From contig NC_135246.1 in assembly GCF_947623445.1 (NCBI RefSeq), positions 1,304,501 to 1,368,500 on the forward strand: DNA of 64,000 nt, in the 5' to 3' direction. Made by a program: the position numbers and the translations under genes. Position 1 is the first letter of the stretch. Each line of letters begins with the position of its first letter. Origin of the DNA: Clavelina lepadiformis (lineage: Eukaryota; Chordata; Ascidiacea; Aplousobranchia; Clavelinidae). The notes beneath the pieces were generated by a model. It was not told the origin of the DNA. It ran no database searches and saw nothing but the letters and a program-made list of their open reading frames with translations. Below, piece by piece: positions 53,662-63,921 of this stretch.

Positions 53662-54048
53662 TATAAAGAAGAATATTTTGAATTTATACCAAATATCAAT
53701 TATATTGGGACGCATTGTCACCTGAAATAAGTCAATGGGCCGCAGAACCTATTAAATTTCAAGAAAATTAGGTATATTATACTATTACTGCGCCCCTAAT
53801 AACCGACTGGTACATTTTATTTAGGCCAAGATTCAAAGTTCAAAATACTATTTTTGGAGTGAAAATGACTAGCGGGCCGGACAAAAATCTCAGGCGGGCC
53901 GCATGTTGGACATCCCTGGTCTAGGGGTATGATTCTTGCTTAGGTTGCAAGTCCCGGACGAGCCCTATAAAGAAGAAATTTTGGAATTTGGACTAAATAT
54001 CATAAACATTTATTCTTATAATATGAAGCAAAAAGATGCAACTTCACC

Positions 54049-54120
54049 GGCTCGTTGGCCTAGGGGTATGATTCTTGCTTTGGGTGCAAGAGGTCCCGGG
54101 TTCAATTCCCGGACGAGCCC
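54049..54120 (+). tRNA. tRNA-Pro (TGG)
   Basis: T11C. Confidence 0.75.
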
Positions 54121-54507
54121 TATAAAGAAGATTATTTTGAATTTATACCAAATATCAATTATATTGGGACGCATTGTCACCTGAAATAAGTCAATGGGCC
54201 GCAGAACCTATTAAATTTCAAGAAAATTAGGTATATTATACTATTACTGCGCCCCTAATAACCGACTGGTACATTTTATTTAGGCCAAGATTCAAAGTTC
54301 AAAATACTATTTTTGGAGTGAAAATGACTAGCGGGCCGGACAAAAATCTCAGGCGGGCCGCATGTTGGACATCCCTGGTCTAGGGGTATGATTCTTGCTT
54401 AGGTTGCAAGTCCCGGACGAGCCCTATAAAGAAGAAATTTTGGAATTTGGACTAAATATCATAAACATTAATTCTTATAATATGAAGCAAAAAGATGCAA
54501 CTTCACC

Positions 54508-54579
54508 GGCTCGTTGGTCTAGGGGTATGATTCTTGCTTTGGGTGCAAGAGGTCCCGTGTTCCATTCCCGGACGAGCCC
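54508..54579 (+). tRNA. tRNA-Pro (TGG)
   Basis: G51T and A56C: T stem and B box both damaged. Confidence 0.5.
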
Positions 54580-54661
54580 TATAAACAGGTTATTTTGAAT
54601 TTATACCAAATATCAAAAAGTTTTATGGTTATAATATGAAGCAAATAAATCAAACTTCATC

Positions 54662-54733
54662 GGCTCGTTGGTCTAGGGGTATGATTCTTGCTTTGGGTGC
54701 AAGAGGTTCCGGGTTCAATTCCCGGACGAGCCC
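54662..54733 (+). tRNA. tRNA-Pro (TGG)
   Basis: C47T. Confidence 0.82.
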
Positions 54734-54816
54734 TATACAGAAGATTATTTTGAATTTATACCAAATATCAAAAACTAATATTCCTATAATATGAAGCAGA
54801 TAAATGAAACTTTATC

Positions 54817-54888
54817 GACTCGTTGGTCTAGGGGTATGATTCTTGCTTCGGGTGCAAGAGGTCCCGGGTTCAATTCCCGGACGAGCCC
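54817..54888 (+). tRNA. tRNA-Pro (CGG)
   Basis: G2A. Confidence 0.65.
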
Positions 54889-54971
54889 TATAAAGAAGAT
54901 TATTTTGAATTTATACCAAATGTCAAAAAGTTTCATTCATGTAATATGAAGCAGATAAATGAAACTTTATC

Positions 54972-55043
54972 GGCTCGTTGGTCTAGGGGTATGATTCTTG
55001 CTTAGGGTGCAAGAGGTCCCGGGTTCAATTCCCGGACGAGCCC
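54972..55043 (+). tRNA. tRNA-Pro (AGG)
   Basis: Consensus body. Confidence 0.9.
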
Positions 55044-55126
55044 TATACAGAAGATTATTTTGAATTTATACCAAATATCAAAAAGTTTTATGGTTATAAT
55101 ATGAAGCAAATAAATGAAACTTCATC

Positions 55127-55198
55127 GGCTCGTTGGTCTAGGGGTATGATTCTTGCTTTGGGTGCAAGAGGTTCCGGGTTCAATTCCCGGACGAGCCC
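55127..55198 (+). tRNA. tRNA-Pro (TGG)
   Basis: C47T. Confidence 0.82.
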
Positions 55199-55395
55199 TA
55201 TACAGAAGATTATTTTGAATTTATACCAAATATCAAAAAGTTTCATTCATGTAATATGAAGCAAATAAATGAAACTTCTTTCGTACTTCGTACTTTCATA
55301 TAATATGAAGTGAAATGTCAAATACATGAAATGTCAAAATATTCTATACAGTATGAAGGGAAAAGACTTAACCTCTGCCGCTCGTTGGTCTAGGA

Positions 55396-55625
55396 CAGTG
55401 ATGTCCAGCCTTTTATTATATTGGTCACCTGAAATAAGTCAATGGGCCGCAGAACCTATTAAATTTCAAGAAATTTAGGTATATTATACTATTACTGCAC
55501 CCCTAATAACCGACTGGTACATTTTATTTAGGCCAAGATTCAAAGTTCAAAATACTATTTTTGGAGTGAAAATGACTAGCGGGCCGGACAAAAATCTCAG
55601 GCGGGCCGCATGTTGGACATCCCTG
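55396..55625. mobile_element. hAT-b, full length, in tRNA-Pro
   Basis: tRNA halves are 55379-55395 and 55626-55672. Confidence 0.85.
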
Positions 55626-55755
55626 GTCTAGGGGTATGATTCTTGCTTAGGTTGCAAGTCCCGGACGAGCCCTATAAAGAAGAAGTTTTGGAATTTGGAC
55701 TAAATATCATAAACATTTATTCTTATAATATGAAGCAAAAAGATGCAACTTCACC

Positions 55756-55827
55756 GGCTCGTTGGTCTAGGGGTATGATTCTTGCTTTGGGTGCAAGAGG
55801 TCCCGGGTTCAATTCCCGGACGAGCCC
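55756..55827 (+). tRNA. tRNA-Pro (TGG)
   Basis: Consensus body. Confidence 0.9.
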
Positions 55828-55910
55828 TATAAAGAAGATTATTTTGAATTTATACCAAATATCAAAAAGTAATATTCCTATAATATGAAGCAGATAAATG
55901 AAACTTTATC

Positions 55911-55982
55911 GACTCGTTGGTCTAGGGGTATGATTCTTGCTTCGGGTGCAAGAGGTCCCAGGTTCAATTCCCGGACGAGCCC
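55911..55982 (+). tRNA. tRNA-Pro (CGG)
   Basis: G2A and G50A. Confidence 0.5.
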
Positions 55983-56065
55983 TATAAAGAAGATTATTTT
56001 GAATTTATACCAAATATCAAAAAGTTATATTCATATAATATGAAGCAGATAAATGAAACTTTATC

Positions 56066-56137
56066 GGCTCGTTGGTCTAGGGGTATGATTCTTGCTTAGG
56101 GTGCAAGAGGTCCCGGGTTCAATTCCCAGACGAGCCC
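56066..56137 (+). tRNA. tRNA-Pro (AGG)
   Basis: G63A. Confidence 0.65.
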
Positions 56138-56524
56138 TATAAAGAAGAATATTTTGAATTTATACCAAATATCAATTATATTGGGCCGCATTGTCACCTG
56201 AAATAAGTCAATGGGCCGCAGAACCTATTAAATTTCAAGAAAAATAGGTATATTATACTATTACTGCGCCCCTAATAACCGACTGGTACATTTTATTTAG
56301 GCCAAGTTTCAAAGTTCAAAATACTATTTTTGGAGTGAAAATGACTAGCGGGCCGGACAAAAATCTCAGGCGGGCCGCATGTTGGACATCCCTGGTCTAG
56401 GGGTGTGATTCTTGCTTAGGTTGCAAGTCCCGGACGAGCCCTATAAAGAAGAAGTTTTGGAATTTGGACTAAATATCATAAACATTTATTCTTATAATAT
56501 GAAGCAAAAAGATGCAACTTCACC

Positions 56525-56596
56525 GGCTCGTTGGTCTAGGGATATGATTCTTGCTTTGGGTGCAAGAGGTCCCGGGTTCAATTCCCGGACGAGCCC
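56525..56596 (+). tRNA. tRNA-Pro (TGG)
   Basis: G18A. Confidence 0.75.
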
Positions 56597-56983
56597 TATA
56601 AAGAAGAATATTTTGAATTTATACCAAATATCAATTATATTGGGCCGCATTGTCACCTGAAATAAGTCAATGGACCGCAGAACCTATTAAATTTCAAGAA
56701 AAATAGGTATATTATACTATTACTGCGCCCCTAATAACCGACTGGTACATTTTATTTAGGCCAAGATTCAAAGTTCAAAATACTATTTTTGGAGTGAAAA
56801 TGACTAGCGGGCCGGACAAAAATCTCAGGCGGGCCGCATGTTGGACATCCCTGGTCTAGGGGTATGATTCTTGCTTAGGTTGCAAGTCCCGGACGAGCCC
56901 TATAAAGAAGAAGTTTTGGAATTTGGACTAAATATCATAAACATTTATTCTTATAATATGAAGCAAAAAGATGCAACTTCATC

Positions 56984-57055
56984 GGCTCGTTGGTCTTGGG
57001 ATATGATTCTTGCTTTGGGTGCAAGAGGTCCCGGGTTCAATTCCCGGACGAGCCC
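56984..57055 (+). tRNA. tRNA-Pro (TGG)
   Basis: A14T and G18A. Confidence 0.5.
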
Positions 57056-57138
57056 TATAAAGAAGATTTTTTTGAATTTATACCAAATATCAAAAAGTTT
57101 TATTCATATAATATGAAGCAGATAAATGAATCTTTATC

Positions 57139-57210
57139 GGCTCGTTGGTCTAGGGGTATGATTCTTGCTTAGGGTGCAAGAGGTCCCGGGTTCAATTCCC
57201 GGACGAGCCC
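57139..57210 (+). tRNA. tRNA-Pro (AGG)
   Basis: Consensus body. Confidence 0.9.
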
Positions 57211-57597
57211 TATAAAGAAGAATATTTTGAATTTATACCAAATATCAATTATATTGGGCCGCATTGTCACCTGAAATAAATCAATGGACCGCAGAACCTA
57301 TTAAATTTCAAGAAAAATAGGTATATTATGCTATTACTGCGCCCCTAATAACCGACTGGTACATTTTATTTAGGCCAAGATTCAAAGTTCAAAATACTAT
57401 TTTTGGAGTGAAAATGACTAGCGGGCCGGACAAAAATCTCAGGCGGGCCGCATGTTGGACATCCCTGGTCTAGGGGTGTGATTCTTGCTTAGGTTGCAAG
57501 TCCCGGACGAGCCCTATAAAGAAGAAGTTTTGGAATTTGGACTAAATATCATAAACTTTTATTCTTATAATATGAAGCAAAAAGATGCAACTTCACC

Positions 57598-57669
57598 GGC
57601 TCGTTGGTCTAGGGATATGATTCTTGCTTTGGGTGCAAGAGGTCCCGGGTTCAATTCCCGGACGAGCCC
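57598..57669 (+). tRNA. tRNA-Pro (TGG)
   Basis: G18A. Confidence 0.75.
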
Positions 57670-58056
57670 TATAAAGTAGAATATTTTGAATTTATACCAA
57701 ATATCAATTATATTGGGCCGCATTGTCACCTGAAATAAGTCAATGGACCGCAGAACCTATTAAATTTCAAGAAAAATAGGTATATTATACTATTACTGCG
57801 CCCCTAATAACCGACTGGTACATTTTATTTAGGCCAAGATTCAAAGTTCAAAATACTATTTTTGGAGTGAAAATGACTAGTGGGCCGGACAAAAATCTCA
57901 GGCGGGCCGCATGTTGGACATCCCTGGTCTAGGGGTATGATTCTTGCTTAGGTTGCAAGTCCCGGACGAGCCCTATAAAGAAGAAGTTTTGGAATTTGGA
58001 CTAAATATCATAAACATTTATTCTTATAATATGAAGCAAAAAGATGCAACTTCATC

Positions 58057-58128
58057 GGCTCGTTGGTCTAGGGATATGATTCTTGCTTTGGGTGCAAGAG
58101 GTCCCGGGTTCAATTCCCGGACGAGCCC
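58057..58128 (+). tRNA. tRNA-Pro (TGG)
   Basis: G18A. Confidence 0.75.
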
Positions 58129-58211
58129 TATAAAGAAGATTTTTTTGAATTTATACCAAATATCAAAAAGTTTTATTCATATAATATGAAGCAGATAAAT
58201 GAATCTTTATC

Positions 58212-58283
58212 GGCTCGTTGGTCTAGGGGTATGATTCTTGCTTAGGGTGCAAGAAGTCCCGGGTTCAATTCCCGGACGAGCCC
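58212..58283 (+). tRNA. tRNA-Pro (AGG)
   Basis: G44A in the variable loop. Confidence 0.82.
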
Positions 58284-58670
58284 TATAAAGAAGAATATTT
58301 TGAATTTATACCAAATATCAATTATATTGGGCCGCATTGTCACCTGAAATAAATCAATGGACCGCAGAACCTATTAAATTTCAAGAAAAATAGGTATATT
58401 ATGCTATTACTGCGCCCCTAATAACCGACTGGTACATTTTATTTAGGCCAAGATTCAAAGTTCAAAATACTATTTTTGGAGTGAAAATGACTAGCGGGCC
58501 GGACAAAAATCTCAGGCGGGTCGCATGTCGGACATCCCTGGTCTAGGGGTATGATTCTTGCTTATGTTGCAAGTACCGGACGAGCCCTATAAAGAAGAAA
58601 TTTTGGAATTTGGACTAAATATCATAAACATTTATTCTTATAATATGAAGCAAAAAGATGCAACTTCACC

Positions 58671-58742
58671 GGCTCGTTGGTCTAGGGGTATGATTCTTGC
58701 TTTGGGTGCAAGAGGTCCCGGGTTCAATTCCCGGACGAGCCC
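58671..58742 (+). tRNA. tRNA-Pro (TGG)
   Basis: Consensus body. Confidence 0.9.
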
Positions 58743-58825
58743 TATAAAGAAGATTATTTTGAATTTATACCAAATATCAAAAAGTTTTATGGTTATAATA
58801 TGAAGCAAATAAATGAAACTTCATC

Positions 58826-58897
58826 GGCTCGTTGGTCTAGGGGTATGATTCTTGCTTTGGGTGCAAGAGGATCCGGGTTCAATTCCCGGACGAGCCC
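58826..58897 (+). tRNA. tRNA-Pro (TGG)
   Basis: T46A and C47T, both in the variable loop. Confidence 0.82.
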
Positions 58898-58980
58898 TAT
58901 AAAGAAGATTATTTTGAATTTATACCAAATATCAAAAAGTTTCATTCATGTAATATGAAGCAGATAAATGAAACTTTATC

Positions 58981-59052
58981 GGCTCGTTGGTCTAGGGGTA
59001 TGATTCTTGCTTAGGGTGCAAGAGGTCCCGGGTTCAATTCCCGGACGAGCCC
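58981..59052 (+). tRNA. tRNA-Pro (AGG)
   Basis: Consensus body. Confidence 0.9.
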
Positions 59053-59439
59053 TATAAAGAAGAATATTTTGAATTTATTCCAAATATCAATTATATTGGG
59101 CCGCATTGTCACCTGAAATAAGTCAATGGGCCGCAGAACCTATTAAATTTCAAGAAAAATAGGTATATTATACTATTACTGCGCCCCTAATAACCGACTG
59201 GTACATTTTATTTAGGCCAAGATTCAAAGTTCAAAATACTATTTTTGGAGTGAAAATGACTAGCGGGCCGGACAAAAATCTCAGGCGGGCCGCATGTTGG
59301 ACATCCCTGGTCTAGGGGTATGATTCTTGCTTAGGTTGCAAGTCCCGGACGAGCCCTATAAAGAAGAAATTTTGGAATTTGGACTAAATATCATAAACAT
59401 TTATTCTTATAATATGAAGCAAAAAGATGCAACTTCACC

Positions 59440-59511
59440 GGCTCGTTGGCCTAGGGGTATGATTCTTGCTTTGGGTGCAAGAGGTCCCGGGTTCAATTCC
59501 CGGACGAGCCC
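59440..59511 (+). tRNA. tRNA-Pro (TGG)
   Basis: T11C. Confidence 0.75.
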
Positions 59512-59898
59512 TATAAAGAAGATTATTTTGAATTTATACCAAATATCAATTATATTGGGACGCATTGTCACCTGAAATAAGTCAATGGGCCGCAGAACCT
59601 ATTAAATTTCAAGAAAATTAGGTATATTATACTATTACTGCGCCCCTAATAACCGACTGGTACATTTTATTTAGGCCAAGATTCAAAGTTCAAAATACTA
59701 TTTTTGGAGTGAAAATGACTAGCGGGCCGGACAAAAATCTCAGGCGGGCCGCATGTTGGACATCCCTGGTCTAGGGGTATGATTCTTGCTTAGGTTGCAA
59801 GTCCCGGACGAGCCCTATAAAGAAGAAATTTTGGAATTTGGACTAAATATCATAAACATTTATTCTTATAATATGAAGCAAAAAGATGCAACTTCACC

Positions 59899-59970
59899 GG
59901 CTCGTTGGTCTAGGGGTATGATTCTTGCTTTGGGTGCAAGAGGTCCCGTGTTCAATTCCCGGACGAGCCC
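59899..59970 (+). tRNA. tRNA-Pro (TGG)
   Basis: G51T. Confidence 0.6.
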
Positions 59971-60053
59971 TATAAAGAAGATTATTTTGAATTTATACCA
60001 AATGTCAAAAAGTTTCATTCATGTAATATGAAGCAGATAAATGAAACTTTATC

Positions 60054-60125
60054 GGCTCGTTGGTCTAGGGGTATGATTCTTGCTTAGGGTGCAAGAGGTC
60101 CCGGGTTCAATTCCCGGACGAGCCC
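60054..60125 (+). tRNA. tRNA-Pro (AGG)
   Basis: Consensus body. Confidence 0.9.
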
Positions 60126-60208
60126 TATACAGAAGATTATTTTGAATTGATACCAAATATCAAAAAGTTTTATGGTTATAATATGAAGCAAATAAATGAA
60201 ACTTCATC

Positions 60209-60280
60209 GGCTCGTTGGTCTAGGGGTATGATTCTTGCTTTGGGTGCAAGAGGTTCCGGGTTCAATTCCCGGACGAGCCC
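60209..60280 (+). tRNA. tRNA-Pro (TGG)
   Basis: C47T. Confidence 0.82.
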
Positions 60281-60667
60281 TATACAGAAGATTATTTTGA
60301 ATTTATACCAAATATCAATTATATTGGGCCGCATTGTCACCTGAAATAAGTCAATGGGCCGCAGAACCTATTAAATTTCAAGAAAAATAGATATATTATA
60401 CTATTACTGCGCCCCTAATAACCGACTGGTACATTTTATTTAGGCCAAGATTCAAAGTTCAAAATACTATTTTTGGAGTGAAAATGACTAGCGGGCCGGA
60501 CAAAAATCTCAGGCGGGCCGCATGTTGGACATCCTTGGTCTAGGGGTATGATTCTTGCTTAGGTTGCAAGTCCCGGACGAGCCCAATAAAGAAGAAGTTT
60601 TGGAATTTGGACTAAATATCATAAACATTTATTCTTATAATATGAAGCAAAAAGATGCAACTTCACC

Positions 60668-60739
60668 GGCTCGTTGGTCTAGGGATATGATTCTTGCTTT
60701 GGGTGCAAGAGGTCCCGGGTTCAATTCCCGGACGAGCCC
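60668..60739 (+). tRNA. tRNA-Pro (TGG)
   Basis: G18A. Confidence 0.75.
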
Positions 60740-61125
60740 TATAAAGAAGAATATTTTGAATTTATACCAAATATCAATTATATTGGGCCGCATTGTCACC
60801 TGAAATAAGTCAATGGACCGCAGAACCTATTAAATTTCAAGAAAAATAGGTATATTATACTATTACTGCGCCCCTAATAACCGACTGGTACATTTATTTA
60901 GGCCAAGATTCAAAGTTCAAAATACTATTTTTGGAGTGAAAATGACTAGCGGGCCGGACAAAAATCTCAGGCGGGCCGCATGTTGGACATCCCTGGTCTA
61001 GGGGTATGATTCTTGCTTAGGTTGCAAGTCCCGGACGAGCCCTATAAAGAAGAAGTTTTGGAATTTGGACTAAATGTCATAAACATTTATTCTTATAATA
61101 TGAAGCAAAAAGATGCAACTTCATC

Positions 61126-61197
61126 GGCTCGTTGGTCTAGGGATATGATTCTTGCTTTGGGTGCAAGAGGTCCCGGGTTCAATTCTCGGACGAGCCC
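61126..61197 (+). tRNA. tRNA-Pro (TGG)
   Basis: G18A, and C61T (wobble in T stem, B-box change). Confidence 0.65.
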
Positions 61198-61280
61198 TAT
61201 AAAGAAGATTTTTTTGAATTTATACCAAATATCAAAAAGTTTTATTCATATAATATGAAGCAGATAAATGAATCTTTATC

Positions 61281-61352
61281 GGCTCGTTGGTCTAGGGGTA
61301 TGATTCTTGCTTAGGGTGCAAGAGGTCCCGGGTTCAATTCCCGGACGAGCCC
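61281..61352 (+). tRNA. tRNA-Pro (AGG)
   Basis: Consensus body. Confidence 0.9.
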
Positions 61353-61739
61353 TATATAGAAGAATATTTTGAATTTATACCAAATATCAATTATATTGGG
61401 CCGCATTGTCACCTGAAATAAATCAATGGACCGCAGAACCTATTAAATTTCAAGAAAAATAGGTATATTATGCTATTACTGCGCCCCTAATAACCGACTG
61501 GTACATTTTATTTAGGCCAAGATTCAAAGTTCAAAATACTATTTTTGGAGTGAAAATGACTAGCGGGCCGGACAAAAATCTCAGGCGGGTCGCATGTTGG
61601 ACATCCCTGGTCTAGGGGTATGATTCTTGCTTAGGTTGCAAGTACCGGACGAGCCCTATAAAGAAGAAATTTTGGAATTTGGACTAAATATCATAAACAT
61701 TTATTCTTATAATATGAAGCAAAAAGATGCAACTTCACC

Positions 61740-61811
61740 GGCTCGTTGGTCTAGGGGTATGATTCTTGCTTTGGGTGCAAGAGGTCCCGGGTTCAATTCC
61801 CGGACGAGCCC
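61740..61811 (+). tRNA. tRNA-Pro (TGG)
   Basis: Consensus body. Confidence 0.9.
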
Positions 61812-61894
61812 TATAAAGAAGATTATTTTGAATTTATACCAAATATCAAAAAGTTTTATGGTTATAATATGAAGCAAATAAATGAAACTTCATC

Positions 61895-61966
61895 GACTCG
61901 TTGGTCTAGGGGTATGATTCTTGCTTTGGGTGCAAGAGGACCCGGGTTCAATTCCCGGACGAGCCC
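61895..61966 (+). tRNA. tRNA-Pro (TGG)
   Basis: G2A and T46A. Confidence 0.65.
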
Positions 61967-62049
61967 TATAAAGAAGATTTTTTTGAATTTATACCAAATA
62001 TCAAAAAGTTTTATTCATATAATATGAAGCAGATAAATGAATCTTTATC

Positions 62050-62121
62050 GGCTCGTTGGTCTAGGGGTATGATTCTTGCTTAGGGTGCAAGAGGTCCCGG
62101 GTTCAATTCCCGGACGAGCCC
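62050..62121 (+). tRNA. tRNA-Pro (AGG)
   Basis: Consensus body. Confidence 0.9.
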
Positions 62122-62204
62122 TATAAAGAAGATTATTTTGAATTTATACCAAATATCAAAAAGTTTTATGGTTATAATATGAAGCAAATAAATGAAACTT
62201 CATC

Positions 62205-62276
62205 GACTCGTTGGTCTAGGGGTATGATTCTTGCTTTGGGTGCAAGAGGACCCGGGTTCAATTCCCGGACGAGCCC
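62205..62276 (+). tRNA. tRNA-Pro (TGG)
   Basis: G2A and T46A; 310-bp repeat of 61895. Confidence 0.65.
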
Positions 62277-62359
62277 TATAAAGAAGATTTTTTTGAATTT
62301 ATACCAAATATCAAAAAGTTTTATTCATATAATATGAAGCAGATAAATGAATCTTTATC

Positions 62360-62415
62360 GGCTCGTTGGTCTAGGGGTATGATTCTTGCTTAGGTTGCAA
62401 GTACCGGACGAGCCC
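62360..62415 (+). pseudogene. T-armless tRNA-Pro (AGG), 56 nt, no insert
   Basis: The full 5' half (GGCTCG onward) is joined to the T-arm-deleted 3' half that elsewhere always follows hAT-b. The acceptor, D and anticodon stems can still pair, but the T arm and B box are gone. It looks like a crossover within the shared A box that removed the transposon but kept its linked deletion. Confidence 0.85.
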
Positions 62416-62498
62416 TATAAAGAAGAAATTTTGGAATTTGGACTAAATATCATAAACATTTATTCTTATAATATGAAGCAAAAAGATGCAACTTCACC

Positions 62499-62570
62499 GG
62501 CTCGTTGGTCTAGGGGTATGATTCTTGCTTTGGGTGCAAGAGGTCCCGGGTTCAATTCCCGGACGAGCCC
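62499..62570 (+). tRNA. tRNA-Pro (TGG)
   Basis: Consensus body. Confidence 0.9.
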
Positions 62571-62653
62571 TATAAAGAAGATTATTTTGAATTTATACCA
62601 AATATCAAAAAGTTTTATGGTTATAATATGAAGCAAATAAATGAAACTTCATC

Positions 62654-62725
62654 GACTCGTTGGTCTAGGGGTATGATTCTTGCTTTGGGTGCAAGAGGAC
62701 CCGGGTTCAATTCCCGGACGAGCCC
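62654..62725 (+). tRNA. tRNA-Pro (TGG)
   Basis: G2A and T46A. Confidence 0.65.
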
Positions 62726-62808
62726 TATAAAGAAGATTTTTTTGAATTTATACCAAATATCAAAAAGTTTTATTCATATAATATGAAGCAGATAAATGAA
62801 TCTTTATC

Positions 62809-62880
62809 GGCTCGTTGGTCTAGGGGTATGATTCTTGCTTAGGGTGCAAGAGGTCCCGGGTTCAATTCCCGGACGAGCCC
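62809..62880 (+). tRNA. tRNA-Pro (AGG)
   Basis: Consensus body. Confidence 0.9.
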
Positions 62881-63267
62881 TATAAAGAAGAATATTTCGA
62901 ATTTATACCAAATATCAATTATATTGGGCCGCATTGTCACCTGAAATAAGTCAATGGACCGCAGAACCTATTAAATTTCAAGAAAAATAGGTATATTATA
63001 CTAATACTGCGCCCCTAATAACCGACTGGTACATTTTATTTAGGCCAAGATTCAAAGTTCAAAATACTATTTTTGGAGTGAAAATGACTAGCGGGCCGGA
63101 CAAAAATCTCAGGCGGGTCGCATGTTGGACATCCCTGGTCTAGGGGTATGATTCTTGCTTAGGTTGCAAGTCCCGGACGAGCCCTATAGAGAAGAAGTTT
63201 TGGAATTTGGACTAAATATCATAAACATTTATTCTTATAATATGAAGCAAAAAGATGCAACTTCACC

Positions 63268-63339
63268 GGCTCGTTGGTCTAGGGGTATGATTCTTGCTTT
63301 GGGTGCAAGAGGTCCCGGGTTCAATTCCCGGACGAGCCC
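63268..63339 (+). tRNA. tRNA-Pro (TGG)
   Basis: Consensus body. Confidence 0.9.
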
Positions 63340-63422
63340 TATACAGAAGATTATTTTGAATTTATACCAAATATCAAAAAGTTTTATGGTTATAATATGA
63401 AGCAAATAAATGAAACTTCATC

Positions 63423-63494
63423 GGCTCGTTGGTCTAGGGGTATGATTCTTGCTTTGGGTGCAAGAGGTTCCGGGTTCAATTACCGGACGAGCCC
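63423..63494 (+). tRNA. tRNA-Pro (TGG)
   Basis: C47T, and C60A at the T-stem end. Confidence 0.65.
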
Positions 63495-63691
63495 TATACA
63501 GAAGATTATTTTGAATTTATACCAAATATCAAAAAGGTTCATTCATGTAATATGAAGCAAATAAATGAAACTTCTTTCGTACTTCGTACTTTCATATAAT
63601 ATGAAGTGAAATGTCAAATACATCAAATGTCAAAATATTCTATACAGTATGTAGGGAAAAGACTTAACCTCTGCCGCTCGTTGGTCTAGGA

Positions 63692-63921
63692 CAGTGATGT
63701 CCAGCCTTTTATTATATTGGTCACCTGAAATAAGTCAATGGGCCGCAGAACCTATTAAATTTCAAGAAATTTAGGTATATTATACTATTACTGCACCCCT
63801 AATAACCGACTGGTACATTTTATTTAGGCCAAGATTCAAAGTTCAAAATACTATTTTTGGAGTGAAAATGACTAGCGGGCCGGACAAAAATCTCAGGCGG
63901 GCCGCATGTTGGACATCCCTG
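63692..63921. mobile_element. hAT-b, full length, in tRNA-Pro
   Basis: tRNA halves are 63675-63691 and 63922-63968. The 3' half has ACAAGCCC in place of ACGAGCCC. The array runs on past the window edge. Confidence 0.85.

Larger units (their letters stand above)
48788..54424 (+). repeat. Left-truncated hAT-b with tRNA remnants, group 6 (10)
   Basis: Element parts are 48788-49006, 49247-49465, 49861-50079, 50320-50538, 51244-51462, 51858-52076, 52782-53000, 53241-53459, 53700-53918 and 54159-54377. Confidence 0.85.
40221..57973 (+). repeat. 11,242-bp higher-order repeat
   Basis: About 40221-46731 recurs at about 51463-57973 with every private tRNA variant in place, including one full-length hAT-b (44154 and 55396). 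The interval between the copies is filled by the 3854-bp repeat. Confidence 0.88.
56176..63184 (+). repeat. Left-truncated hAT-b with tRNA remnants, group 7 (11)
   Basis: Element parts are 56176-56394, 56635-56853, 57249-57467, 57708-57926, 58322-58540, 59091-59309, 59550-59768, 60319-60537, 60778-60995 (one base short), 61391-61609 and 62919-63137. The remnant at 58541 has an ATG-like loop. Confidence 0.85.

Noticed and set aside
9550-63184. CRISPR-like array of repeats and spacers
   Set aside because: The repeats are tRNA genes and hAT pieces, and the spacers are repeated, not unique.
9172-63400. Dozens of 81-82-codon open frames beginning MLRLQVPDEPYKEE
   Set aside because: They run through tRNA remnant, spacer and the next tRNA gene. 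They repeat only because the DNA repeats, and their products match no family.
2472-63494. Reading the tRNA units as a tRNA-derived SINE family
   Set aside because: Fixed 155-bp spacing, one orientation, no A tails and no separate target duplications. These are tandem genes, not dispersed retroposons.
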